This document shows, piece after piece, positions 25,366 to 33,886 of a stretch of 51,051 nt of DNA (within the stretch, counting starts at the first letter, position 1; each line of letters opens with the position of its first letter). The notes beneath the pieces were generated by a model. It searched no databases. It was not told the DNA's origin and saw only the letters and a program-made list of their open reading frames with translations. Source of the DNA: Pelagibacteraceae bacterium AG-390-A23. Lineage in GTDB: Bacteria; Pseudomonadota; Alphaproteobacteria; Pelagibacterales; Pelagibacteraceae. The translations under genes and the position numbers were made by a program. Where the stretch lies: positions 1 through 51,051 of the forward strand of contig QCGW01000007.1 in the NCBI GenBank assembly GCA_003279775.1, written 5' to 3'.

Positions 25366-26328
25366 ATGAGAATAATTAAAACTACACTAGTAGCTGGGTT
25401 AATCTCAATTTTAGCAATGTTCTCTGCACAAGCAGAAAAGGTTAAAATTGGAGATCCAGGCTGGACAGGTGCTACAGCTATTGCAAACTTGTTAGCTGCA
25501 GTTGTTACAGACAAAATGGGTGGAGAAGCTGAGCTTGTTCCAGGAAACAATACTGCAATTTATGCAGCGATTGATAGAGGAAAAGGTGAAATTGATGTAC
25601 ATCCTGACATTTGGTTACCAAACCAAGAAGCTTATACAAACGATTTAGTTCCAAAAGGAACTTTAAAATTAAGCAGCAAACCTTATGAAGGAAACCAAGG
25701 TTATTGTGTTTCTCAACAGTTTGCTAAAAAAATGAACATTACAGCAATTGAAGACTTAGCAAGACCTGAAGTTGTTAAAGCTATGGATAGCGATGGCAAT
25801 GGAAAAGGTGAGTTTTGGATTGGTGCTGATGGTTGGGCTTCTGCAAATGTAAACCAAGTTAAATTAAGAGACTATGGTTTATATGATGCTGGTATTGAAG
25901 CAGTTAGAGCTGCTGAAGCAGTTAAAAATGCAAGAGTACTAGACTCAATCAAAAAAGGTGAAGGTTATGCATTCTATTGTTACAAACCTCATGCAATTTG
26001 GGGAATGGCTGACGTAGTGATGTTAACAGAACCAAAATATGATCCTGCAAAATACAAAATGATTCAACCTAAAGCAGATGCTGACTGGTACAAGAAATCT
26101 TATGTTGCATCAAAAGATGCTCTTAAGCAAATCCAAATCGGTTGGGCTACTTCTTTAGAGAGTCAATCACCAGCGATTGTAGAATTCTTTAAGAATTTTC
26201 AATTAACAGCTGATGATGTTTCTGCAATGGCTTATGCAGTTTCAGTTGAGAAGAAAGATCCAGCTGCTGTTGCTAGAGCTTGGATGGAAGCAAATAAATC
26301 AACTGTAGACGGTTGGTTAGGATTATAA
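25366..26328 (+). CDS. proX: Glycine betaine/proline-type ABC transporter substrate-binding protein
   Basis: A 320-residue OpuAC-family binding protein. The signal peptide is about 23 residues (cleavage near AQAEK). The mature protein has four tryptophans in ligand-box contexts: GDPGWTGATA, DIWLPNQ, GADGWASAN and HAIWGMADV. These are the kind of aromatic residues that cage a quaternary ammonium group. It is expected to bind glycine betaine or a related osmolyte such as proline betaine or DMSP in the periplasm. A 13-bp hairpin separates it from the ATPase gene. Confidence 0.92.
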   Translation: MRIIKTTLVAGLISILAMFSAQAEKVKIGDPGWTGATAIANLLAAVVTDKMGGEAELVPGNNTAIYAAIDRGKGEIDVHPDIWLPNQEAYTNDLVPKGTLKLSSKPYEGNQGYCVSQQFAKKMNITAIEDLARPEVVKAMDSDGNGKGEFWIGADGWASANVNQVKLRDYGLYDAGIEAVRAAEAVKNARVLDSIKKGEGYAFYCYKPHAIWGMADVVMLTEPKYDPAKYKMIQPKADADWYKKSYVASKDALKQIQIGWATSLESQSPAIVEFFKNFQLTADDVSAMAYAVSVEKKDPAAVARAWMEANKSTVDGWLGL

Positions 26329-26342
26329 TCTAAATTAAATTT

Positions 26343-26373
26343 TATACTCGGCAATTTAAGATTGCCGAGTATA
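26343..26373 (+). terminator. Intercistronic hairpin after proX
   Basis: A perfect 13-bp stem, TATACTCGGCAAT / ATTGCCGAGTATA, with a five-base loop TTAAG begins 14 bases after the proX stop. The bases that follow (TTTTCCT) are only partly T-rich. The proVW genes follow on the same strand, so this is probably a partial terminator or mRNA-protecting hairpin that raises binding-protein yield over permease. Confidence 0.8.
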
Positions 26374-26396
26374 TTTTCCTATAATAAAAAACGAAT

Positions 26397-27458
26397 ATGG
26401 ATTCATCGAGTTCAGCAATAAAAATTGAAAATGTTTGGAAAGTATTTGGCAATACTTCACCCGAAGCATTAGATGCAATCCAAAATAAAGGAATTTCAAA
26501 AACAGAAGCTTTAGAAGAATATAACTCAGTCATTGGTGTTTCTGATGTTTCATTTGATGTTAATCAAGGAGAAATATTTTGTGTGATGGGTCTATCTGGT
26601 AGTGGAAAATCTACATTAGTTAGGCATATAAACAGACTATTAGAACCTACATCGGGAAAGATTTTGATAAACGGGCAAGATGTAATGCAGCTTGATCGTG
26701 AGCATTTACAAGAACTAAGAAATAAAAAGATAGGCATGGTTTTTCAAAACTTTGCCTTAATGCCTCATAGATCGGTTGTAGATAATATTGCAATGCCCCT
26801 TGAAATTAGAGGTGTAAGTAAAAATGATCGTTTAGATGCAGCAAATAAAATTTTAGAAATAGTTGAATTACAAGGTTGGGGTAACAAATTTGCACATGAA
26901 TTATCAGGAGGTATGCAGCAAAGAGTAGGACTTGCAAGAGCATTAGCTGCAGACCCAGAATTTCTTTTAATGGACGAACCCTTTAGTGCTTTAGACCCAC
27001 TAATTAGAAGACAGCTTCAATCAGAATTTATCAAACTTTCAAAACAGATGAAAAAGACAACAGTTTTTATAACTCACGATTTAGATGAGGCAGTAAGAGT
27101 AGGGCATAGAATTGCTATTATGAGAGACGGAAAGGTAATTCAAATTGGTACCCCTGAAGAAATCGTAGTTAATCCATCTGATGAATATGTTGCAGACTTT
27201 GTTAAAGGAATTTCTAGACTTAAAGTTGTTCAGGCAAAAACAATTATGCAAACAGTTGAAAGTTATGAAAATTTAAATGGTAAATTGGAAGAAAATTTAC
27301 AAAGTGTAGATGAGCATGAATTATTAAGTAAATTAATTGAAGTTTCAAAATCGAAAGATAAACCATTAGTTGTTAAAAATAATGAGCAGAAAAATATTGG
27401 AGTTATTACACAATCAGATCTTTTAAAAGCAGTAATAGAGGGTGGTGATGGAGAATAA
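26397..27458 (+). CDS. proV: Glycine betaine/proline ABC transporter ATP-binding protein
   Basis: A 353-residue ATPase. Walker A is GLSGSGKST, the Q-loop region VFQNFALMPHRSV, the signature LSGGMQQRVGLARAL, Walker B FLLMDEPFSALD, and H-loop VFITHDLDEA. An N-terminal stretch (VWKVFGNTSPEALDAIQNKGISKTEAL) is characteristic of ProV/OpuAA. After residue 270 there is a C-terminal region resembling a CBS-type regulatory domain (LVVKNNEQKNIGVITQSDLLKAV), which in this family senses ionic strength. It energises the ProW permease. Confidence 0.93.
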   Translation: MDSSSSAIKIENVWKVFGNTSPEALDAIQNKGISKTEALEEYNSVIGVSDVSFDVNQGEIFCVMGLSGSGKSTLVRHINRLLEPTSGKILINGQDVMQLDREHLQELRNKKIGMVFQNFALMPHRSVVDNIAMPLEIRGVSKNDRLDAANKILEIVELQGWGNKFAHELSGGMQQRVGLARALAADPEFLLMDEPFSALDPLIRRQLQSEFIKLSKQMKKTTVFITHDLDEAVRVGHRIAIMRDGKVIQIGTPEEIVVNPSDEYVADFVKGISRLKVVQAKTIMQTVESYENLNGKLEENLQSVDEHELLSKLIEVSKSKDKPLVVKNNEQKNIGVITQSDLLKAVIEGGDGE

Positions 27459-28953
27459 ACAAATTAATAACCCTACTAGATCTGAGTTAATAACTGACTT
27501 TGTTAAATCAAATCCAGAATATTACATCAAAGAGTTTCAAAAAATTGGAAGCAAACCTTCATTCTCTTTTTCATTTAACTTATATGCAGGAATTCTAGGT
27601 CCAATTTGGTTTGGAATGAGAAATATATGGAATTGGGCATTGGCATTTTTAATAATTGAAACATTTTCAGTTGTTCAAATTATTAGAGGTTTATTTGGAA
27701 ATATTACTAAAGATGCTGTTGAGAAAATAAAACAAGTTGAATCTACAATAGCATTTAGAAACAAACAGTTAGAAGCAGCTATTACTAATAATCCAGATAA
27801 AGTCGATGTCTATAAACGTAACATTAAATCCTTAGAAGATGCGATGCAGGGATACATTGATGAAGTTGCAAGAATTGAAGCTTCTGCAATTTGGATAACT
27901 ATTTTTGGTATTACTTTATTAATTTCAATTAAAATAGTCCAAGGGATTTTAGCTAATTCTATTTTAGAAAAAAGATATTCAGAGTGGCTTTCAGACAAAA
28001 CAATAAGACCAGGAATGCAAACTAAGAACTTTATCTCAAGTACAATCTTTGCAGCAGTGATTATGTTTTTTTCGGTTGTGCATTATAGTTTTCCGGGAGT
28101 TATCACTGTAATGGATGACTTTCCAACTCATCCAGATATTAGACTTACTTCAATTAAATGGGTAGAGACTATTTTTGATTATGCTGTTTTAAAAGGGGAT
28201 GCTTTATTTACAGCTATTACAATTGGTATTAGATCAGTATTAGATTTCTTAGAATTGCTATTTGTAAAAACTCCATGGATAGTAATCATTACAACCATAG
28301 TAACTTTAACAGGTCTAGCTGCTGGACCAAGAGCTGCAATTTATTCAGCAGGATTTTTATGTTACATGGGATTTTTAGGTTTTTGGGTAAAAGCTATGAC
28401 TACTTTGGCTCTGCTTGGAACGGCTGCTGTATTAAGTATAGTTATTGGAATTCCACTTGGAATTTTTTGTGCAAGACGTCAAAGGTTTTATTCAATGATA
28501 AGACCAATAATGGATTTCATGCAAACAATGCCAGCCTTTGTATTTATGATTCCAGTAATTGCTTTCTTTGGAACCGGAAAAGTTGCTGCAGTTATTATTA
28601 CAATGATTTTTGGAGGAACTCCTGTAGTTAGATTAACAGTTCTTGGATTAAGAGGAGTGCCAGAAACAATTAGAGAAGCTGCAATTGCTTACGGAGCATC
28701 AAAATGGTATTTGCTTAGGAAAGTAGATTTACCATTAGCCACTCCATCTATCTTAGCAGGTGTAAACCAAACTGTAATGTTAAGTTTAGCAATGGTAGTA
28801 GTTGCATCCCTTATAGGTGCAAAAGGATTAGGGCAAGATGTTTTGGAAGCACTTCAATATGCGAATGTTGGACAAGGAATTTTAGCGGGTGTTGCAATAT
28901 TATTTGTAGCTCTTATTCTTGATAGGGTTGTTCAAGGAAAAAAAAGAGTTTAA
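27448..28953 (+). CDS. proW: Glycine betaine/proline ABC transporter permease with large N-terminal extension
   Basis: A 501-residue protein (from ATG 27448; GTG codons at 27442 and 27445 are alternatives), overlapping proV by 11 bases. The C-terminal half is a standard ProW permease, with the coupling motif GGTPVVRLTVLGLRGVPETIREAAIAYGAS and LSLAMVVVASLIGAKGLGQDV. The first roughly 245 residues are extra. They have a DUF2628-like segment (SFNLYAGILGPIWFGMRNIWNWALAF), a charged coiled coil (about residues 88-145) and further TM helices. E. coli ProW has only a roughly 100-residue tail, so this is an unusually built subunit. Confidence 0.9.
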   Translation: MENKQINNPTRSELITDFVKSNPEYYIKEFQKIGSKPSFSFSFNLYAGILGPIWFGMRNIWNWALAFLIIETFSVVQIIRGLFGNITKDAVEKIKQVESTIAFRNKQLEAAITNNPDKVDVYKRNIKSLEDAMQGYIDEVARIEASAIWITIFGITLLISIKIVQGILANSILEKRYSEWLSDKTIRPGMQTKNFISSTIFAAVIMFFSVVHYSFPGVITVMDDFPTHPDIRLTSIKWVETIFDYAVLKGDALFTAITIGIRSVLDFLELLFVKTPWIVIITTIVTLTGLAAGPRAAIYSAGFLCYMGFLGFWVKAMTTLALLGTAAVLSIVIGIPLGIFCARRQRFYSMIRPIMDFMQTMPAFVFMIPVIAFFGTGKVAAVIITMIFGGTPVVRLTVLGLRGVPETIREAAIAYGASKWYLLRKVDLPLATPSILAGVNQTVMLSLAMVVVASLIGAKGLGQDVLEALQYANVGQGILAGVAILFVALILDRVVQGKKRV

Positions 28954-28962
28954 TAAAACTTC

Positions 28963-29577
28963 ATGGAATATGCTTTATTAGGTTTTTTAACCAGCTTAAG
29001 TCTTATTTTAGCTATTGGCGCTCAAAATATTTTTGTTATTGAGCAAGGTTTAAAAAATCAACATGTGTTTCTTGTCTGCTTAGTTTGTTCAATATCAGAT
29101 TGTTTATTGATTTTTACAGGGATATTTTTATTTCATTATTTCAGTCAGTATTTTAATTCACTAATTGAATTAGTTTTTAATATTTTATTATTATTATTTT
29201 TAATTTATTTTATTTATTCAAAAATTAAGACTAGAAACGAAGATATAAATTTAAATGAACAAACAAATAGTATTTCTGCTTTAAGAATATTTTTAAAAAC
29301 TCTTGGTTTTACATATTTAAATCCTCATGTTTATTCAGACACAGTCTTTTTTTTAGGAAATTTTTCAAAAAATTTTATTTTATCTCAAAAAATTACTTTT
29401 GGTATTGGAGCTTCTCTAGCATCTTTATTATTCTTTTTTTCAATTGGATATGCTTCAAATTATTTTTCTAAGTATTTAAATAATCAGAAAATATGGAAAA
29501 TAATAAATTGGATAATTATTACAATTATGACGGTGATAAGTTTATATGTTCTTAAAGAAGTTATAAATTCAATTTAA
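28963..29577 (+). CDS. ArgO/LysE-family amino-acid exporter
   Basis: A 204-residue, six-TM protein. The first helix and loop have the LysE/ArgO mark LSLILAIGAQNIFVIEQGLK, followed by VSDxLLI-like VCSISDCLLIFTG, and a central FTYLNPHVYSDTVFFLG, as in ArgO and LysE. It exports basic amino acids or analogues from the cytosol. It lies nine bases after proW and may belong to the same transcript, but a functional link to betaine is not evident. Its end overlaps the convergent hydrolase gene by four bases. Confidence 0.87.
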   Translation: MEYALLGFLTSLSLILAIGAQNIFVIEQGLKNQHVFLVCLVCSISDCLLIFTGIFLFHYFSQYFNSLIELVFNILLLLFLIYFIYSKIKTRNEDINLNEQTNSISALRIFLKTLGFTYLNPHVYSDTVFFLGNFSKNFILSQKITFGIGASLASLLFFFSIGYASNYFSKYLNNQKIWKIINWIIITIMTVISLYVLKEVINSI

Positions 29578-30329
29578 TTAGACAAAAACTCATCAATTAT
29601 TTGATTAATTTTATTTGGCTCTTCTAAGTGAGCATTATGACTACATCCATTAATAATTTTAAGTTCGCTATTAGGTATGTTTTTATTCAATGTTTCCACT
29701 TGCTCAAGATTATATGCAATATCTTTATCTCCCCAAATAATCAATGTTTGATTTTTAATATTTTTAAGATTTTCAAATCCATTCCATTGTTTCATTGCAT
29801 GTAGTGCGTTTGATGCTGTTTCTTCTGAAATATTTGTTACAGCGTTTTCACAAAAGAAATAATTTTTATCTTTATTACCTTTAACAAACCACTTTGGAGG
29901 AATTCTAGTTTTTAATTCATTGATACCTTCTTCTTTTAATCTTCTGATAGACTCGTCCATTGTTTCAAATCTACCTGGTATTTCTCCAATAGAGCTTGTT
30001 GCAAAACAAATCAGTTTTTCAATTTTATTACCTGCAATTTTTGCTATTTCTTGAACAATCATTCCACCCATGGAATGTCCAATTAAATGAAATTTGTTTA
30101 TTTTTCTTTCTTCAATAACTTTAAGCACAAAGTTTGCCATATCATTAATTGAGCTCAATGAAGAAGCTTTATTACTTTCACCAAAACCAGGTAATGCTGG
30201 AGAAATTATTCTAAATTTTGATTTGAAATAATCTTTTTGCAAAGACCACATTTCAGACGATCCTAGAAAACCATGCACAAAAACAAATGGATGACCCTTT
30301 CCAAGATCATCTATATAGATATCATTCAT
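29574..30329 (-). CDS. Alpha/beta-hydrolase
   Basis: A 251-residue enzyme with the catalytic triad in order: Ser in GHSMGGM, Asp in IIWGDKDIAYN, His in NGCSHNAHLEEP. The oxyanion motif is VHGFLG. There is no signal peptide, so it is cytosolic. It resembles enol-lactone hydrolase-type members, but substrate prediction is unsafe. It is the last gene of the operon that begins with the ferric-family ABC transporter. Confidence 0.85.
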   Translation of the reverse strand: MNDIYIDDLGKGHPFVFVHGFLGSSEMWSLQKDYFKSKFRIISPALPGFGESNKASSLSSINDMANFVLKVIEERKINKFHLIGHSMGGMIVQEIAKIAGNKIEKLICFATSSIGEIPGRFETMDESIRRLKEEGINELKTRIPPKWFVKGNKDKNYFFCENAVTNISEETASNALHAMKQWNGFENLKNIKNQTLIIWGDKDIAYNLEQVETLNKNIPNSELKIINGCSHNAHLEEPNKINQIIDEFLSN

Positions 30330-30348
30330 TTATTGTCTTTGTCTTTAT

Positions 30349-30540
30349 CTAGACAGTACAAGACATATCTTGTCCACAACAAAGTGGAGATTTTATTTTA
30401 CCGTGCTCGTCAGGACACTTAGATATTTGTACTTCGCTTCCATCATCTAATTTAAGCATGTCGTCAACTAATGGCTTATCACACTTCCCACATGTTGCGT
30501 TAACTGACATTCCACATTTTGAACACTCATAAGTTGCCAT
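30349..30540 (-). CDS. Cys-rich miniprotein with zinc-ribbon/rubredoxin-like knuckles
   Basis: This 63-residue protein has eight cysteines at positions 6, 9, 17, 20, 42, 54, 55 and 61: an N-terminal CxxC-x7-CxxC double knuckle (ECSKCGM...TCGKCDK) and a C-terminal cluster around CPDEHG and LCCGQDMSC. It probably binds Zn or Fe. A strong GAGAGGAGA ribosome site, 13 bases after the HisD-like gene, marks it as an actively translated gene. I do not recognise a named family with confidence; an adaptor or metal/sulfur-handling role is conceivable. Confidence 0.8.
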   Translation of the reverse strand: MATYECSKCGMSVNATCGKCDKPLVDDMLKLDDGSEVQISKCPDEHGKIKSPLCCGQDMSCTV

Positions 30541-30553
30541 ATGATTCTCCTCT

Positions 30554-31840
30554 CTACTGAGTATAACCGTATTTTTTCAATCTTACATCTCCAGTTCTCG
30601 CATGTGCTTCCATACCTTCATATCTTGATATTCTAGCTGCAGCAGCACCCACAAGTTCAGTAGATTCTTTCGTCATTCTTTGGAAACTTAAAGTTTTAAT
30701 AAATTTTCCTACAAATAAACCACCCGTATATCTTCCAGCACCTTTAGTAGGTAAAATATGATTAGTACCTGAACATTTGTCACCATAAGCGACTGTAGTT
30801 TCTTCACCCACAAATAAAGACCCATAATTTGTAAGTCTTTCATGAAACCATTGTAAATTTTCAGTTTGTACTTCTAAATGCTCTGGAGCATATTCATCAC
30901 TAACTTTAACCATCTCTTCATCAGTGTCGCAAAGAATTACTTCTCCATAGTCTCTCCACGCTGCATCAGCATTTTGTCTTGGAACTTCTGGTAGTTCAGC
31001 AATTAATTCTGGAACTCTTTTTATAACTTTTTCTGCAAGTTCTTTACTCGTTGTGTAAAGCCAACATGGTGAGTTATAACCATGTTCTGCTTGACCAACT
31101 AAATCAACTGCTACTATTTCAGGATCTGCTTTAGCATCTGCAATTATTCCAATTTCTGTTGGACCAGCAAATAAATCAATACCAACTTTTCCAAACAAAA
31201 TTCTTTTTGCTTCGGCGACAAATTGATTGCCTGGACCAACAATAATATCTGCTGGCGGATTATTAAATAAACCATTTGTCATGGCAGCAATTGCGGGAAC
31301 TCCACCTAAATTTAAAATAACATCAGCTCCACAAAGATCAGCTGTATAAACAATTGTTGGATGTGCACCAACACCTTCTTTCGGAGGACTACAAGCAATT
31401 ACATTTTTAACACCTGCGACTTTTGCTGTAGTAACACTCATCACTGCAGATGCAATGTGAGCATATCTTCCACCAGGAACGTAACAACCAGCTGTATTAA
31501 CAGGAACTAGCTTTTGACCTGCAAATAAACCATCTGAAAGCTCAACTTCAAAATCTTGACCATAGTTTTTTAATTGCGCTTCTGCAAATTTTCTAACTCT
31601 ATCGTATGAAAATTGAACATCATCTTTAGTTTTTTGATCAAGAGTTTTTTTTATTTCTTCAATTCTTTCTTTAGAGACAATTATTTCTCCATCATACTTA
31701 TCAAATTTTTTTGTTAAATCGATACATCCTTGTTCCTTAGTAGTTTCGATATCTTTTAAAAGATCTTGAACTATACCTGTTGTTTTGGTGTCATCTGTTG
31801 AAGATGTTTTTGGTGATTTTTTTAAATATTGTATTGCCAT
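30554..31840 (-). CDS. Histidinol-dehydrogenase-family enzyme, HpsN (sulfopropanediol 3-dehydrogenase)-like
   Basis: This 428-residue HisD-fold enzyme keeps the zinc ligands and catalytic pairs: Gln and His in GQAEHG, Glu-His in APEHLEV, Asp and His in DKCSGTNHILPT, and His in GMEAHAR. NAD+-binding parts VGPGNQFVAEAKR and FAGPTEIG are present. Several stretches differ from biosynthetic HisD, notably GSLFVGEETTVAYGDKCSG and GGLFVGKFIKTLSFQRMT, and match what I remember of HpsN, which oxidises dihydroxypropanesulfonate to sulfolactate. There is no his gene nearby; it sits in a transporter operon, which supports a catabolic role. True HisD is less likely. Confidence 0.8.
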   Translation of the reverse strand: MAIQYLKKSPKTSSTDDTKTTGIVQDLLKDIETTKEQGCIDLTKKFDKYDGEIIVSKERIEEIKKTLDQKTKDDVQFSYDRVRKFAEAQLKNYGQDFEVELSDGLFAGQKLVPVNTAGCYVPGGRYAHIASAVMSVTTAKVAGVKNVIACSPPKEGVGAHPTIVYTADLCGADVILNLGGVPAIAAMTNGLFNNPPADIIVGPGNQFVAEAKRILFGKVGIDLFAGPTEIGIIADAKADPEIVAVDLVGQAEHGYNSPCWLYTTSKELAEKVIKRVPELIAELPEVPRQNADAAWRDYGEVILCDTDEEMVKVSDEYAPEHLEVQTENLQWFHERLTNYGSLFVGEETTVAYGDKCSGTNHILPTKGAGRYTGGLFVGKFIKTLSFQRMTKESTELVGAAAARISRYEGMEAHARTGDVRLKKYGYTQ

Positions 31841-31913
31841 TATCGCTTCCCTTTTTTTGAGCTTCTTTAATAAAGTATAAAGTCTTTTTATTCAATAAGT
31901 ACTTAATTTAGAA

Positions 31914-32825
31914 TTAATCTAATGCAACTACCGCAGCTGCAATAGATGCTAATCGTGCTTGAGCTTCATCAGATCTACTTGTTATAACGACTGGCACTTT
32001 TCCACCGACCACAACTCCTGCGGCACATGCTCCACTAAAATATATCAGCATTTTTACCAAAGCATTTCCAGTTTCTACACTTGGCACTAACAATACATCT
32101 GCCTCACCAGCAACTAAATTTTTAATTCCTTTTATTGCTGCTGATTTTTTTGAAATACTATTATCAAAAGCCAAAGGTCCAAATACATCAGCATTTAAAT
32201 TTTCTTCTTTAGCTAACTTTGTAATTTCTGCTGCTTCAATGGAACTAGGTACACTTTCCAAAACTTCTTCTGTTGCTGATAAAACAGATATTTTTGGTCT
32301 CTCTATTCCTATTCTGTGAGAAAAATTTACTACATTTTTCAAGATATGCATTTTAGTTTTTACATTAGGCAGTACATTTAATGCTCCATCAGTGATTATT
32401 AAAGGTTTGTCATCTTTGCCAATACTCATATGCCATATATGGCTTAGTCTTGTTTTGCCTAATAAATTGTATTCACGTTTCAAAACCTCTTTCATAAGAA
32501 CATCTGTATGAATGTGTCCTTTGACAATTATTTTAACTTTATCTTCACTTGCAAGTTTAGCTGCGATTTTAGCCGTATCGTTCTCTACAGGTTCGTGAAT
32601 AAGTTCGTATTTAGAAATATCCCATTTAATATCTTCAGCACATTTTTGTATTTCAACTTCATGACCAATAAAAATAGGCTCGATTAGATTTTCATTTACC
32701 GCATCTTGAATGGATAACATTGGCAAAGGTTTTCCTGCATTTACGACAGCAACTTTAACACCTTTTTTTTTATGAGCTAAATCCAGAAGGTTATTTGGAC
32801 ATACAATTTCTTTACTTGATAGCAT
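31914..32825 (-). CDS. Phosphate acetyl/butyryltransferase family enzyme
   Basis: A 303-residue protein of the Pta/Ptb fold. It starts with a Rossmann-like region (KVAVVNAGKPLPMLSIQDAVNENLIEPIFIG), has KGHIHTDVLMKEVL in the middle, and ends in the CoA-site pattern ADVLLVPSVETGNALVKMLIYFSGACAAGVVVGGKVPVVITSRSD. It interconverts acyl-CoA and acyl phosphate. In sulfonate catabolism, a Pta converts acetyl phosphate from sulfoacetaldehyde acetyltransferase (Xsc) to acetyl-CoA, but Xsc is not in this window. It lies in one minus-strand operon between the ABC transporter and the HpsN-like gene. Confidence 0.88.
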   Translation of the reverse strand: MLSSKEIVCPNNLLDLAHKKKGVKVAVVNAGKPLPMLSIQDAVNENLIEPIFIGHEVEIQKCAEDIKWDISKYELIHEPVENDTAKIAAKLASEDKVKIIVKGHIHTDVLMKEVLKREYNLLGKTRLSHIWHMSIGKDDKPLIITDGALNVLPNVKTKMHILKNVVNFSHRIGIERPKISVLSATEEVLESVPSSIEAAEITKLAKEENLNADVFGPLAFDNSISKKSAAIKGIKNLVAGEADVLLVPSVETGNALVKMLIYFSGACAAGVVVGGKVPVVITSRSDEAQARLASIAAAVVALD

Positions 32826-32830
32826 ATAAT

Positions 32831-33886
32831 TTAATCATTTAGAATTTTAACTTCTTCCTCATTTATACTTAAAAAGACTTCTTCTCCAACTTTAAATATG
32901 TCATTCGTTTCACCTGAAATAACAAACAGTTTTCCTGCATTTGAATTTAGTATGTATTGATAACTACTTCCTACAAATGATGCATTGTTAACAGATGCAT
33001 GCATTGAGTTCTCTTTTTTATCTTTGTTAATTAAAATTTTTTCAGGTCTAAGTGCTACAGAAACAGTTTTTTCAAAATTCTTATCACTTTGAACTTTAAT
33101 TTTCATTTCACCTATTTTTAATTCATAAGAGTTAGATTGTTTATTTAAGATTTCAGCTTTTACGACATTTGCGTCACCAATAAAGTTTGCAACAAATTTA
33201 TTTTTTGGAAAATTATAAAGATCTTTTGGACTACCTTCTTGGGCGATGACCGCATTATTCATCACAATAACTTTATCAGATATTGCTAAAGCCTCTTCTT
33301 GGTCATGAGTTACATAAATAGTTGTAACTCCTAATTTTTGTTGAATTTCTCTAATATCTTCTCTTACTTGTCTTCTCAATTTTGCATCTAAGTTTGACAG
33401 AGGTTCATCAAAAAGCAGCACTTTTGGTTCCAACACAATTGCTCTTGCAACTGCAACCCTTTGCTGCTGTCCACCAGATAGTTCTGATGGCATCCTATTT
33501 TCATACCCCTCTAAATTTACCAATTTTAGAGTTTCTAAAGATTTTTGAATATATTCTTCCTTATTCACATTGATCATTTTCAATCCATAAGAAACATTTT
33601 CAAGAACACTCATATGTGGAAATAAAGCATAAGATTGAAATACCATTGATACATCTCTGTCAGTTGCAGGTAATAATGTTACATCTTCATCATCTACTAA
33701 TATTTTTCCACCTGTGGCTCTTTCTAGGCCTGCAATAATTCTTAGCGAAGTAGTTTTTCCACAACCTGATGGACCAAGTAAAGTAGTTAAGGTTCCAGCT
33801 TCAAATTTACAGCTAACATTATCTACTGCTGTAGTTTCATTAAATTTTTTTGTTATATTTTCAAACTTTACTTCTGCTTTTTTCAT
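32831..33886 (-). CDS. ABC transporter ATP-binding protein (ferric/polyamine/phosphonate type)
   Basis: A 351-residue ATPase of the FbpC/PotA type. Walker A is GPSGCGKTTSLR, Q-loop VFQSYALFPHMSV, signature LSGGQQQRVAVARAI, Walker B LLFDEPLSNLD, H-loop YVTHDQEEA. The C-terminus has a TOBE-type regulatory domain (about residues 235-345). It powers the fused permease; its start overlaps the permease stop by one base. Confidence 0.92.
   Translation of the reverse strand: MKKAEVKFENITKKFNETTAVDNVSCKFEAGTLTTLLGPSGCGKTTSLRIIAGLERATGGKILVDDEDVTLLPATDRDVSMVFQSYALFPHMSVLENVSYGLKMINVNKEEYIQKSLETLKLVNLEGYENRMPSELSGGQQQRVAVARAIVLEPKVLLFDEPLSNLDAKLRRQVREDIREIQQKLGVTTIYVTHDQEEALAISDKVIVMNNAVIAQEGSPKDLYNFPKNKFVANFIGDANVVKAEILNKQSNSYELKIGEMKIKVQSDKNFEKTVSVALRPEKILINKDKKENSMHASVNNASFVGSSYQYILNSNAGKLFVISGETNDIFKVGEEVFLSINEEEVKILND

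Noticed and set aside
28275-28631. Same-strand out-of-frame open frame within proW
   Set aside because: The proW frame encodes the conserved permease core here; the alternative frame is low-complexity Asn/Ser/Cys-rich and has no start signal. Likewise 15455-15727 within ccdA.
30554-31840. Biosynthetic histidinol dehydrogenase (hisD)
   Set aside because: Catalytic residues are shared by the whole fold, but there are no other his genes, the operon is transport/catabolic, and several stretches differ from HisD. Kept as family-level call with an HpsN-like label.
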